From assembly GCA_017744355.1 (NCBI GenBank), contig JAGIBK010000004.1, positions 62,001 to 126,000 of the forward strand: 64,000 nt of DNA, given 5' to 3'. Positions 35,220 to 43,935 of the stretch are shown in pieces. The notes beneath the pieces are model-generated. The model did no database searches, had not been told where the DNA came from, and saw only the letters and a list, made by a program, of their open reading frames with translations. The position numbers were made by a program, and so were the translations under genes. Source of the stretch: a bacterium (GTDB lineage: Bacteria > Cyanobacteriota > Sericytochromatia > S15B-MN24 > UBA4093). The number at the start of each line of letters is the position of its first letter. Positions within the stretch are counted from its first letter, which is position 1.

Positions 35220-35710
35220 GCACCCGGGCCCTCACCCGCGTTCGGCAGGTCTGGGACCTGCTGACCAAGCGAACCTCACCCGAGGACGAGGTGTGGGCCC
35301 TCTCCGTGCTCCAGGGGCCCGAAGTCACTCTCTACCGTGGCATGCAGCGCTACGATCGCTACCACTGCACCAGCGTCGCGCGCCGCTTCGCCGAACTCGA
35401 ACCGCCGGCGTGGGCCCTCAAGGGGGCGCTACTGCACGACTGCGGCAAGCCCTGGGGCTACGGCCTGTTCTGGCGCGTCTTCGTCGTGCTCTTCCCCGAT
35501 CCTGACATCCCATCGGCTCCTCGGGCACGCCTGCCATGGCGCTGGGCGCAGCAGCTCTACCGCTGGCACGGCCTCTACGGCGCCGAGCGCGCCCGCGCGG
35601 CCGGGCTCAACGAGGATGCCTGCACCATCATCCGCGACCACCACGCCCGCGGGGCCGTTCAGGGCGACGCCCCCTGGCTCGCGGAGTTCCAGCGCATCGA
35701 CGACGACTGA
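35216..35710 (+). CDS. HD-domain phosphohydrolase
   Basis: The TTG at 35216 overlaps the M50 stop (TTGA), giving a 164-aa protein translationally coupled to it. An in-frame start at 35144 would place 24 residues inside the protease frame. An HD-type metal site is visible: His in DRYHCTSVARRF, HD in GALLHDCGKPWG, and His pair in IIRDHHARG. This resembles YqeK/nucleotide-phosphohydrolase HD proteins, but substrate cannot be set. It is the third gene of a CCA-M50-HD unit. Confidence 0.85.
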   Translation: MSTRALTRVRQVWDLLTKRTSPEDEVWALSVLQGPEVTLYRGMQRYDRYHCTSVARRFAELEPPAWALKGALLHDCGKPWGYGLFWRVFVVLFPDPDIPSAPRARLPWRWAQQLYRWHGLYGAERARAAGLNEDACTIIRDHHARGAVQGDAPWLAEFQRIDDD

Positions 35711-35771
35711 ACCTCGACGCCTTCCCGCCGTTCCGCCTAACCTCAAAGGGGAGGGCTCTTTCCCACTCTAC

Positions 35772-36080
35772 TTAGCGCGAAAGCTCGTCCGCGCGCGCCA
35801 AAAGACGCTCGGCGTCTCCGGTGATCTCCCAGAGCTTGTCCTTGGACTTGTCGCCCGATACGAGGCGCACCGCTCCCTTGGCCACCCCGAACAGCTCGGC
35901 GAGGAAGGCCTGGCAGGCGCCGTTGGCGGCGTTGTCCACGGGCGGTGCCGTCAAGCGCAGCTTGAGGCGCGCCTCGCCGCCTTCCCCGAAGAGGCCGCAG
36001 ACCTCGTTGCGGCTCGCTCTCGGCTGGAGGCGCACCGCGAGGCGAATCCCCGCTGATATGGACCTGGCTGGCGACGCCAT
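35772..36080 (-). CDS. DUF167 (YggU-like) protein
   Basis: A 102-aa protein with the DUF167 signature (RLAVRLQPRASRNEVCGLFG, LTAPPVDNAANGACQAFLAE, VSGDKSKDKLWEI). Small, cytoplasmic, function unknown; often near division or proline biosynthesis genes in other genomes. The ATG follows AAGGAG. It is convergent with the HD gene and alone on its strand here. Confidence 0.93.
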   Translation of the reverse strand: MASPARSISAGIRLAVRLQPRASRNEVCGLFGEGGEARLKLRLTAPPVDNAANGACQAFLAELFGVAKGAVRLVSGDKSKDKLWEITGDAERLLARADELSR

Positions 36081-36128
36081 GGGCTCTCCTTCTTATCGGG
36101 AGCCTGTTGCCCCCATCGGCAGCATTGT

Positions 36129-36178
36129 AACCCAAGGAAGAAGGCCGCCCACTGGTGAGCGGCCTTCTTCCTTGGGTT
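36129..36178 (-). terminator. Long perfect inverted repeat after the NHL lipoprotein gene
   Basis: A 20-bp perfect stem (36129-36148 with 36159-36178) and a 10-nt loop, 7 bp from the stop of the gene at 36186. Its inner part is GAAGAAGGCCGC. The stem is longer than in other terminators of the window and has no strong T tract on the minus side, but terminates or stabilises the transcript. Confidence 0.75.
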
Positions 36179-36185
36179 TGGTCTT

Positions 36186-37598
36186 TTAGATCCGGACGGC
36201 GAACAGGGGGGCCGAGACCGGCATCTGCCACACGACGGTGTTCTTCGAATCGACCTCGATAACCCGGTTGTTGCCGGTATCGGCGATGAGGGTGGTGCCG
36301 CCGGGGAGGCGGATGGCGCTGTTGGGGTTGCTGAGGTTCTTGCCGTCAGCCACCGGGCGGCTGCCGCCGATCATCCACACGAGCTGGCCCTGGGGATTGA
36401 CCTCCATCACGCGGTTGTTGCCGGAATCGGTGACGAGGGTGTTGCCGTTCGCGAGGCGGGTGGCGTGGGTCGGACGGTTGACGATGTTCCCCGAGCCGTC
36501 GCCCAGACCCCACACCGGGTTGCCGCTGCGATCGACCTCGACCAGGCGGTTGTTGCCGGTGTCGACGATCAGGGTGGTGCCGGTGCGCTGCCGCTCCGCC
36601 CAGCGGGGGGCGTTGAGGCGGGTCTTCATCTCCCACACCTTCTTCTCGGTGGCATCCATCTCGACGATGCGGTTCTTGCCGGTATCGGCGACCAGGATGG
36701 TGCCCGAGGGGGTGTAGTTGGCGCCGCGGGGGGCCTTGAGGCCGCCCAGGCCGAGGGTCATCCACGAGGTGGCGTTGTAGGTCTTGAGGGTGGTGCCCTT
36801 CTCGGTGGTCTCGACGACGGCGTCCTTGCGGGCGTCGGCGATGAGCAGGTTGCCCGAGGTGGGGTGGACCACGGCGCTCCAGGCCTCGCTGGTCTTGGCG
36901 TTGGCGACCGGGTTGCGCCACTGGTCGACTTCGAGGACCGTCGCGGTGCCGGTGATGACGGTGTGCTGGGCGCGGTTGCCGGCCGACTGGGGCGCCATCT
37001 CGATCACGAGCGAGTTCGAGGTGCCGGCCTTGACCGTCAGGTCGCGAACGCCGTCGTGGAAGCCCGCGTAGCTCGACTTGATGCGCTGCTGACCGGCGGG
37101 GACGTTCTCGAGCTTGTAGTGACCGGTGCTGTCGGCGACGGCCGAGACGCCGGCGCCCACGACTTCGACCTTGGCGCCGGGCAGGGCGCGCTCGGTGCCG
37201 GCGACCTTGACGGTGCCGGCGATGATGCCGCCGGGGCCCGCGTGGGTCTGAAGGGTGATGGTGACGGCCTCCGAGCGGCCGTTGCCGACGCTGACGTTGC
37301 TCGCGCGGCCGGTGGCGCCGTCGTACTCGGCGACCACGGTGTAGCCGTCGCCGGCGGGCAGGCCTTCGAACACCGCCTGGCCTTCTTCGTCGGCCTGGAC
37401 GCCGGTGCCGGCCGCCTGGCCGTCCGCGTTGGTGACTTCGACGTTGGCGCCGGGGACGGGACCCTGGTCGTCCTGGACGAGGACGGTGAGCTTGGCGGCG
37501 CCGGCGGTGTCGCGGGTGAGGGGGGTGCGCCCGCAGCCGGTGACCGAGACCGCGACCAGCAGGGAAAGAAGCGCGCTGGCGAAAGTGATTCGCTTCAT
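36186..37598 (-). CDS. NHL-type beta-propeller lipoprotein with two Ig-like/regulatory domains
   Basis: A 470-aa protein with a type II signal peptide (LLVAVSVTGCG, Cys22). Residues about 35-115 and 130-205 are CarboxypepD-regulatory-like beta sandwiches (GPVPGANVEVTNADGQ; LPGAKVEVVGAG). Residues about 225-470 hold repeated NHL-like blades (GNTLVTDSGNNRVMEV, GTTLIADTGNNRVIEVDS, TTLIVDTGNNRLVEVDRSG) that make a surface propeller. Likely involved in binding or adhesion outside the cytoplasm. It starts 1 bp after the stop of the Fn3-like lipoprotein gene, so both form one operon. Confidence 0.92.
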   Translation of the reverse strand: MKRITFASALLSLLVAVSVTGCGRTPLTRDTAGAAKLTVLVQDDQGPVPGANVEVTNADGQAAGTGVQADEEGQAVFEGLPAGDGYTVVAEYDGATGRASNVSVGNGRSEAVTITLQTHAGPGGIIAGTVKVAGTERALPGAKVEVVGAGVSAVADSTGHYKLENVPAGQQRIKSSYAGFHDGVRDLTVKAGTSNSLVIEMAPQSAGNRAQHTVITGTATVLEVDQWRNPVANAKTSEAWSAVVHPTSGNLLIADARKDAVVETTEKGTTLKTYNATSWMTLGLGGLKAPRGANYTPSGTILVADTGKNRIVEMDATEKKVWEMKTRLNAPRWAERQRTGTTLIVDTGNNRLVEVDRSGNPVWGLGDGSGNIVNRPTHATRLANGNTLVTDSGNNRVMEVNPQGQLVWMIGGSRPVADGKNLSNPNSAIRLPGGTTLIADTGNNRVIEVDSKNTVVWQMPVSAPLFAVRI

Positions 37599-37599
37599 C

Positions 37600-38592
37600 T
37601 TACTTCCCTCCCACGGGCTTCTTGCCCATGTAGAACCGCATCGCGGGGGTGTTGCTCTTGGCCCAGGCCTTGGCCTTCATCGCGTTGTCCGGGCTGTCGT
37701 TCTTCACCGCGGTCACCGACCAGGTGTAGGTGCCGGCGGGATTGAGGACCTGGGTCCAGACCGCGGGCAGGGTCCCGGGCATCACATCCACCTGGTTGCC
37801 GTAGGTGATGTTGGTGCCGTTCTTGTGCGAGCGGTAACCGCGCCACATGGGCATCAGGGTCACGCTCGAGAAGACCTCGACGTAGTAGCCGTCGGCATCG
37901 CCCACCGTGCCCCAGGCGAACTCGGGGGTGGTCCCGGCCAGGTTGTCGGTCCCGTCGGCGGGCTTGAGGCTGTCCTTCGGGGGGATGGCGATGGGGTAGA
38001 GGGGGGTGGCGTTGTCCTCGCCCGCGGCGATCACGTTGCCGGCGTTGTCGAGGGCCTCGACCCGGTAGTCGTACTTGACGCCGATCTTGAGGTTCATCAG
38101 GCCGCCGTCCTGGTAGCCACGGAAGCTCGAAGGCACGTTGGCGCGGATGTAGAACTTCTCGTCGAGGGCGCCCTCTTCGCGGCGGCTGACGCGGTACTGG
38201 GCCGCACCCTCGGACTTGCTCCAGGTGATGGTGGTGTAGACCGAGGTGCGGTTGAACAGCGCGACGTTGGTGATGGACGCCAGGGGGTTGGAGGTGACGG
38301 TGTTGGCCACCACGCGCACGTTGACCTTCCCGGGATCCGAGGGGGGCTCGGGCTGGGGAATGGGCTGCGGGATGTTGGTGGGAACGTCGTCGCCGTACTC
38401 GTTCTTGGGGGTGCTGGGGACCTCTTCGCGCTGCTGCTTGGTGGGGGTCACCGAGCGACCGTCGGGGGACTTCTTGCCGGTGCTGTCGCCGGGCGAAGGG
38501 AGGCTCGAGCCGCAGCCGACGAGGGCCGTCGTGAGGATGGTGGCGGCAAGGGCCAAGGCTGCGTGACGCCCCAGCTTTCCGTTCTTGTCCAT
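37600..38592 (-). CDS. Fn3-like lipoprotein
   Basis: ATG 38592 is used (MDKNGKLGRHAALALAATIL); starting at 38619 would add nine residues without a better ribosome site. The 330-aa product has a type II signal peptide (LTTALVGCGSS), a Pro/Ser-rich disordered stretch (about 30-75), and a Fn3-like region with two repeats (TITWSKSEGAAQYRVSRREE; PEFAWGTVGDADGYYVEVFS). The second ends in a third beta-rich segment, TYTWSVTAVKND. Probably a surface-exposed binding protein paired with the NHL lipoprotein. Confidence 0.87.
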   Translation of the reverse strand: MDKNGKLGRHAALALAATILTTALVGCGSSLPSPGDSTGKKSPDGRSVTPTKQQREEVPSTPKNEYGDDVPTNIPQPIPQPEPPSDPGKVNVRVVANTVTSNPLASITNVALFNRTSVYTTITWSKSEGAAQYRVSRREEGALDEKFYIRANVPSSFRGYQDGGLMNLKIGVKYDYRVEALDNAGNVIAAGEDNATPLYPIAIPPKDSLKPADGTDNLAGTTPEFAWGTVGDADGYYVEVFSSVTLMPMWRGYRSHKNGTNITYGNQVDVMPGTLPAVWTQVLNPAGTYTWSVTAVKNDSPDNAMKAKAWAKSNTPAMRFYMGKKPVGGK

Positions 38593-38620
38593 CGCTCCCC
38601 GTCCTTTCCCAAAAACCAAC

Positions 38621-38641
38621 TAAGAGTTGCTATTACTCTTA
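38621..38641 (-). terminator. Hairpin terminator after trpA
   Basis: TAAGAGT/ACTCTTA 7-bp stem with 7-nt loop, followed on the minus strand by AGTTGGTTTTTGG. It lies between the trpA stop (38688) and the lipoprotein start. Confidence 0.55.
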
Positions 38642-38687
38642 TCCACCAAAAGCGAGGGAGAGTTGCGGGAGTTTACTTAAATGTCGG

Positions 38688-39512
38688 TTAAATCTTCCTC
38701 AAATCTGACGCGCCCTCCGTTCGGGCCTGCAAAACACCCCGTTTGAGGTCGCCCACGAAGGCGCCGATCTTCGCCGGCAGATCCGCTTCATGGCTCCAGC
38801 GGCCGATCCGATCGACCAGGGCGCTGCCCACGACGACCGCCTCGGCGCCCAGGGCCGCGATCTGCGTTGCCTGCTCGGGCGTCGAGACGCCGAAGCCCAC
38901 CGCGAGCGGCTTTGAGGTCTGGGCGCGCACCCGGCGCAAGTAGCCTTCGAGATTTGCCGCAACTTCGGATCGCACCCCGGTGACCCCCAGGGCCGCCACC
39001 AGGTAGAGAAAACCGCCCGTGGCCTCGCCGATCAGCGCGATCCGCGCATCGGAGGTCGTGGGGGCCACCAGGAAGATGACGGCGAGGCCGAAGCGCTGGG
39101 CCTCGGCCCTGAGCTCGGCTGCCTCTTCGGGAGGCAGATCCGGCATGAGGACCCCGTCGGCCCCCGCCTCGGCGGCCTCGCGCATGAAGCGCTCGAGACC
39201 GTAGCGGTAGACCGGGTTGCAGTAGGTGAAGAGGACGAGCGGCACCTCGGACTTGGCCCGGATCCGGCGCACCACCCCGAACACGTCCGCGAGGCGCGTC
39301 CCGCGCTCCAGGGCCCGCTGGCTCGACGCCTGGATGATCGGGCCGTCCGCGACCGGATCGGAGTAGGGAATCCCCAGCTCGACGAGATCCGCCCCGGCCT
39401 CGGCCATGGCGACGACCACGTCGGCGGTGGCCTCCAGGCTCGGATCGCCCACCGTCACGAAGGGAATCAACTTGGCGCCGTCCCGCGCAAAAGCCGCCTT
39501 GATGCGCTCCAT
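38688..39512 (-). CDS. trpA: Tryptophan synthase alpha subunit
   Basis: A 274-aa TIM-barrel enzyme cleaving indole-3-glycerol phosphate. The catalytic Glu (ADLVELGIPYSDPVADGP) and Asp of that signature are present, and FVTVGDP and GFGVSTPEQ are conserved. It starts 2 bp after the trpB stop, so the pair is translated together. Other trp genes are not in the window. Confidence 0.97.
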   Translation of the reverse strand: MERIKAAFARDGAKLIPFVTVGDPSLEATADVVVAMAEAGADLVELGIPYSDPVADGPIIQASSQRALERGTRLADVFGVVRRIRAKSEVPLVLFTYCNPVYRYGLERFMREAAEAGADGVLMPDLPPEEAAELRAEAQRFGLAVIFLVAPTTSDARIALIGEATGGFLYLVAALGVTGVRSEVAANLEGYLRRVRAQTSKPLAVGFGVSTPEQATQIAALGAEAVVVGSALVDRIGRWSHEADLPAKIGAFVGDLKRGVLQARTEGASDLRKI

Positions 39513-39514
39513 CC

Positions 39515-40723
<1,209 letters not shown>

Positions 40724-40759
40724 CAGCGGCTCCTTCCTTTCAGTGAGAGGGTCCGAGCC

Positions 40760-40768
40760 ATTCTAGCA
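40760..40768 (-). promoter_or_regulatory. Extended -10 promoter of trpBA
   Basis: Minus-strand TGC-TAGAAT about 37 nt upstream of the trpB start; no clear -35 and no leader-peptide attenuator seen. Confidence 0.45.
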
Positions 40769-40902
40769 CTCAACGGAGCCCAGGCGCCGAGCGGGGCCTG
40801 CCGATACCTTGGCAAAATTTTCCACGCGCGCGCATGAACTCCTTAATAACAATTCATATTAAGATTAAGTATCGCGCAAGACTATCGAGAAGGAGAACGC
40901 TC

Positions 40903-41361
40903 TTGATCCGGAAACGCGTCGCAATCGGCACCCTCGCCCTCCTGCTGGCCGGTTGCGGAGTTTCTCCCCAGACGTCCCGCTCCACGACGAACGCGGCGCC
41001 CGCCCAGGCGTCGAAAGCCGCCTCGCTGGAGGTTTACGACTCGGCGGTCGATCAGGCTTCGCGCACGGCGAAGGCCGCCGTCGAAGCGTACAACCAACTC
41101 GCCGCCCAGCTCGCCAATGCAAAGACGCCCCAGGAACGCGCCGATGTGCAGCGCACGACGACCACCTTCCTGTTCAACACCCTGCGCACCATCCTCGCCA
41201 TCGTCGACGAGGATGCCAACAACCCCAACCAATCCAAGGCGATGCGCCAGCAGATCCGCAATCTCGCCACCCCGGCCCTGCAGCCCGGCGGCTCGCCCGA
41301 GGACAAGATCCGCTACGCCTATCAAGCGCTGCTCTCCATCTCGGTCATCCGGACCTTCTAA
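40903..41361 (+). CDS. Small helical lipoprotein
   Basis: TTG 40903 is chosen: GGAG lies 7 nt upstream and it yields a clean signal peptide MIRKRVAIGTLALLLAGCG with lipobox LAGC (Cys18). The 152-aa product is mostly helical after a Ser/Ala-rich linker (KAAVEAYNQLAAQL; TFLFNTLRTILAIVDED). Function unknown; no family recognised. The 80 bp before the start are AT-rich and probably contain its promoter. Confidence 0.78.
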   Translation: MIRKRVAIGTLALLLAGCGVSPQTSRSTTNAAPAQASKAASLEVYDSAVDQASRTAKAAVEAYNQLAAQLANAKTPQERADVQRTTTTFLFNTLRTILAIVDEDANNPNQSKAMRQQIRNLATPALQPGGSPEDKIRYAYQALLSISVIRTF

Positions 41362-41422
41362 GCGCAGGCGCTCCAGCCGCCACAGGCGGCCAATGGGTAC
41401 CTGTCAGAGACTTCCATCGATA

Positions 41423-41460
41423 AGCCCTCGAGAGCCGCCGTTGAGTGGCTCCTGAGGGCT
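41423..41460 (+). terminator. Imperfect hairpin after the helical lipoprotein gene
   Basis: AGCCCTC (41423-41429) pairs with GAGGGCT (41454-41460), with an inner GAGCC/GGCTC stem and a 2-nt internal loop. It is followed by CTCTCTC. The rest of the 41362-41576 gap shows nothing else. Confidence 0.45.
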
Positions 41461-41576
41461 CTCTCACAACCGTGCCCGCACTGGGCAACTCGCACATAAG
41501 CAACCGGCCGTCCGACTGAAGCCTAACCCCCGCTCGTATAGCAGAATCCTTCTTGCGCTCAGAGAGGGAGGCGACC

Positions 41577-41786
41577 ATGATCACCGTGCTGCTCTGGATC
41601 CTCGCGTTCAACATCCTCGGCGCGATCGCCTTCGTCGCGATCGCCAAGCGCTCCAGTGTCTTGGTGGACGACGACGGACGGCCCGTCCGGGCGCCCTCGG
41701 ACCTGCCCGAGGCGATCGCCGGCGAGCCCGTGCAGCTCGTACGGCGGATCGGGGCCGCCGACCCGCAGCTGCCGGACGTGCACTAG
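41577..41786 (+). CDS. Small single-span membrane protein
   Basis: ATG 41577 has GGGAGG 5 nt upstream; the 69-aa product has one N-terminal membrane helix (MITVLLWILAFNILGAIAFVA) and a 45-residue soluble tail (VLVDDDGRPVRAPSDLPEAI). Function unknown. It carries three HIP1 sites in 100 bp (41622, 41637, 41712). Confidence 0.7.
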   Translation: MITVLLWILAFNILGAIAFVAIAKRSSVLVDDDGRPVRAPSDLPEAIAGEPVQLVRRIGAADPQLPDVH

Positions 41787-41902
41787 CGCGTCCAACAAAA
41801 CTATCCCGCTACTTGAGCCGCCCAAGGCTGCCACCCGTCGCCACATGCCTGGCGTTGTGAGACGCGCTTGGCCCCACGAGACCTCCTTGGTGTTGCGATC
41901 GC

Positions 41903-41931
41903 TTGCCGAACGTCCGAGCCGGGCCTATCAT
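41903..41931 (+). promoter_or_regulatory. Sigma70-type promoter of the HTH-like gene
   Basis: TTGCCG (41903-41908), 17-nt spacer, TATCAT (41926-41931), 51 nt before the ATG at 41982. Confidence 0.6.
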
Positions 41932-41981
41932 GGACTCCGCCTGGCCGTCATCTTCAAGCCCGCAGCGCGGGGGAGCCGCCC

Positions 41982-42926
41982 ATGAACCCCACTGATCCCA
42001 CGACCGACATCGACCACCTGGACGACGACGACGTCCTCGAGATCGAGACCATCAACCTGGTGCCGGATACCCCCGCCGAGGAGAGCACGCCGGACGGCGA
42101 GAGCGCTCCGTCCGAGGCCTCCCCGTTCACGGGCGCCATGGCGCCCGACGTGCTCACCGCGCACGTGCCGGCAGCCATCCCCACCGGTGAGCTCAAGCCC
42201 ATCGACCCATCCAACGACGAGCCCGCCCAGGAGGCCGACGAGCAGCTCAACTCGCTCTTGCACGTCTTCCAGGAGCACGTCACCAAGATCGCCCAGCTCG
42301 TCCACCGGATCCGCGCCAAGGAGCTCTACCGCAACCTGGGCCACGAGACCTTCGAGGCTTACATCAAGAGCAAGGAGCTGCGCATGAGCCGCAGCTTCAT
42401 CTACCAGCTCGCCAAGGTCGGCGAGGTCATCGAGAACGCCGGAGTGGACCTGGACGCCCAGCCCGCCGCCCGCGACCTCCAGATCTCCAAGCTCGCGCAG
42501 ATCTCGCGCCTCCCCGATCCCGAGACCCACCGCAAGGTCCTCGAGACCGGCCGCATCACCCTCAAGAACGAAGACGGCTTCGAAGAGGACGTCCTCCTCA
42601 ACGACGTGCCCGTCAAGAAGCTCAACGCGCACATCAACGAGGCCCTGGGCATCCCCCCCAAGATCGCCCCGGCCTACGACCCCATGCCCGAGCCTGCCTT
42701 CAAGGGCAGCGGCCAGGTGCCTGGCATGCAGAACGCCGCGGCCTACCAGAGCGTGGTCGCCGCCGAGCGCGCCCCCGAAGCCGTCATGCACGCCGGCGGC
42801 TGGATGGGCATGCTCGATGCGCTCGCCGCCGACCTGCGCGTGATGGGCATCAGCGATCGCCGTGCCGCCGTCGAGGAGATCGTCCGGGTCTGCCAGGCCA
42901 CCGTCAGCGACGCCGTCCCCTTCTAA
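41982..42926 (+). CDS. Putative DNA-binding protein with ParB-like HTH region
   Basis: ATG 41982 (GGGAG upstream) gives a 314-aa cytosolic protein. Residues 1-85 are very acidic and disordered (DDDDVLEIETINL). Residues about 88-150 contain a helix-turn-helix-like stretch (YRNLGHETFEAYIKSKELRM then SRSFIYQLAKVGEVIEN), of the kind seen in phage- and ParB-related DNA-binding proteins. The C-terminal third is Pro/Ala-rich, ending in an acidic helix (DALAADLRVMGISDRRAAVE). Not a full ParB: no GERRxRA nuclease motif. Function uncertain; alone, with its own promoter and terminator. Confidence 0.75.
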   Translation: MNPTDPTTDIDHLDDDDVLEIETINLVPDTPAEESTPDGESAPSEASPFTGAMAPDVLTAHVPAAIPTGELKPIDPSNDEPAQEADEQLNSLLHVFQEHVTKIAQLVHRIRAKELYRNLGHETFEAYIKSKELRMSRSFIYQLAKVGEVIENAGVDLDAQPAARDLQISKLAQISRLPDPETHRKVLETGRITLKNEDGFEEDVLLNDVPVKKLNAHINEALGIPPKIAPAYDPMPEPAFKGSGQVPGMQNAAAYQSVVAAERAPEAVMHAGGWMGMLDALAADLRVMGISDRRAAVEEIVRVCQATVSDAVPF

Positions 42927-42939
42927 CCCCCTTCAAGCC

Positions 42940-42972
42940 AAAGCGGGGGCGCCCAGTGGGCGCCCCCGCTTT
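42940..42972. terminator. Bidirectional terminator between convergent genes
   Basis: A 16-bp near-perfect inverted repeat (AAAGCGGGGGCGCCCA / TGGGCGCCCCCGCTTT) around a single central base, with T/A-rich tails on both sides, between the HTH-like gene and mqnA. Confidence 0.85.
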
Positions 42973-42980
42973 AATTTTGG

Positions 42981-43766
42981 CTATCGGCTGAAGCCGTGCT
43001 CCAGCATCCGCTGCTCGAGCAGGGCGAGAGCCTGGGCGTGGGCCGGGGTGAAGTCGTAGTTGAAGCGGCCCAGGAAGCCCTCGATGAGGTGGGCGGGCAG
43101 ACCCGTCGCCGCGTGGGCCTCGGCGACCAGCGCGGGCCGCAGCGACGGCAGGGCCGCCTTGGCGCCGTGCAGGGCCTCGGTGATCGTCTGCTTGGTTTCT
43201 TCGGGCAGGTCCTGGCGCATGACCCAGAGGGTGTAGATGAGCGGGGAGTTCGTGAACTGCCACCAGGCATCCCCGAGGTCCCAGACCTCGACGCCGGCGG
43301 GCGGGGCCTGGATGGCGGCGAAAGCCTCGTCCTCGAAGAGCAGGACCGCGTCGTGGTCGGCGAGCAGCTCGGTGAGCGACCCGGTGCGCTCCACGAAGGT
43401 CGGCGCCAGGCCGAAGAGGTCACCGAGCAAGCTCGACAGGAGGTAGGTGGTCCCCGCCGTGCGGCTCGGCACCGCGACCAAGAAGCCCTCGCGCGGGCCC
43501 AGGGGGCCCTTGCTGAACAGCACCCCGCAGCCCGCCCGACCCCAGGAGGAAACCGACAGGTTGGGCACCAGCGCGAAGTGGTCCCGGTTCGCGAGGTAGC
43601 CCGCCACCGAGATGGGACCGGCCGCGAGCTCGCCCGCCACGAGGCGATCCGTCAGGTCGGTAAGGCCGCCCGACACGAGGGACACCTCGGCGGGCACGGC
43701 GCCGACGCGCAGGGGGTAGGTCAAAGGCAGCGTCGAAAGGTAGCGCGTCTCGCCGATCGGGTGCAC
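42981..43766 (-). CDS. mqnA: Chorismate dehydratase MqnA (futalosine menaquinone pathway)
   Basis: GTG 43766 gives 261 aa beginning VHPIGETRYLSTLPLTYPL, the family's conserved opening; GAGG lies 7 nt upstream. A frame extending to 43955 would overlap the glycoside hydrolase and is non-homologous. MqnA turns chorismate into 3-enolpyruvylbenzoate, the entry to futalosine-type menaquinone synthesis. Expected features are present (AGPISVAGYLANRDHF, then SRTAGTTYLLSSLLG and DLGDAWWQFTNSP). Other mqn genes are not nearby. The promoter at 43881 fits a separate transcript. Confidence 0.87.
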   Translation of the reverse strand: MHPIGETRYLSTLPLTYPLRVGAVPAEVSLVSGGLTDLTDRLVAGELAAGPISVAGYLANRDHFALVPNLSVSSWGRAGCGVLFSKGPLGPREGFLVAVPSRTAGTTYLLSSLLGDLFGLAPTFVERTGSLTELLADHDAVLLFEDEAFAAIQAPPAGVEVWDLGDAWWQFTNSPLIYTLWVMRQDLPEETKQTITEALHGAKAALPSLRPALVAEAHAATGLPAHLIEGFLGRFNYDFTPAHAQALALLEQRMLEHGFSR

Positions 43767-43880
43767 GGTGAATCCTCGCAGGCTTTTAGGGGACCCGAGC
43801 GTTTTACGAACCCCCTTCGGCCGCAAAAAGCGGCGCCCGGCACCGGAACGGCTCCGAAAACACTCTAAAAAGTGTCCGGT

Positions 43881-43910
43881 ATTATAGCGAGATGCCAAAA
43901 GGCTTGTAAA
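43881..43910 (-). promoter_or_regulatory. Strong sigma70-like promoter of mqnA
   Basis: Minus strand TTTACA, 18-nt spacer, TATAAT. Start of transcription would fall near 43873, next to a small hairpin ACACT-TTTTAG-AGTGT (43861-43876) in the leader. Confidence 0.75.
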
Positions 43911-43935
43911 GCAAGGCCGAGCGCTTCGAGCCCTC

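Noticed and set aside
43861-43876. The ACACT-TTTTAG-AGTGT element as a terminator for the hydrolase gene
   Set aside because: It lies at the predicted mqnA transcript start, with only 5-bp arms.
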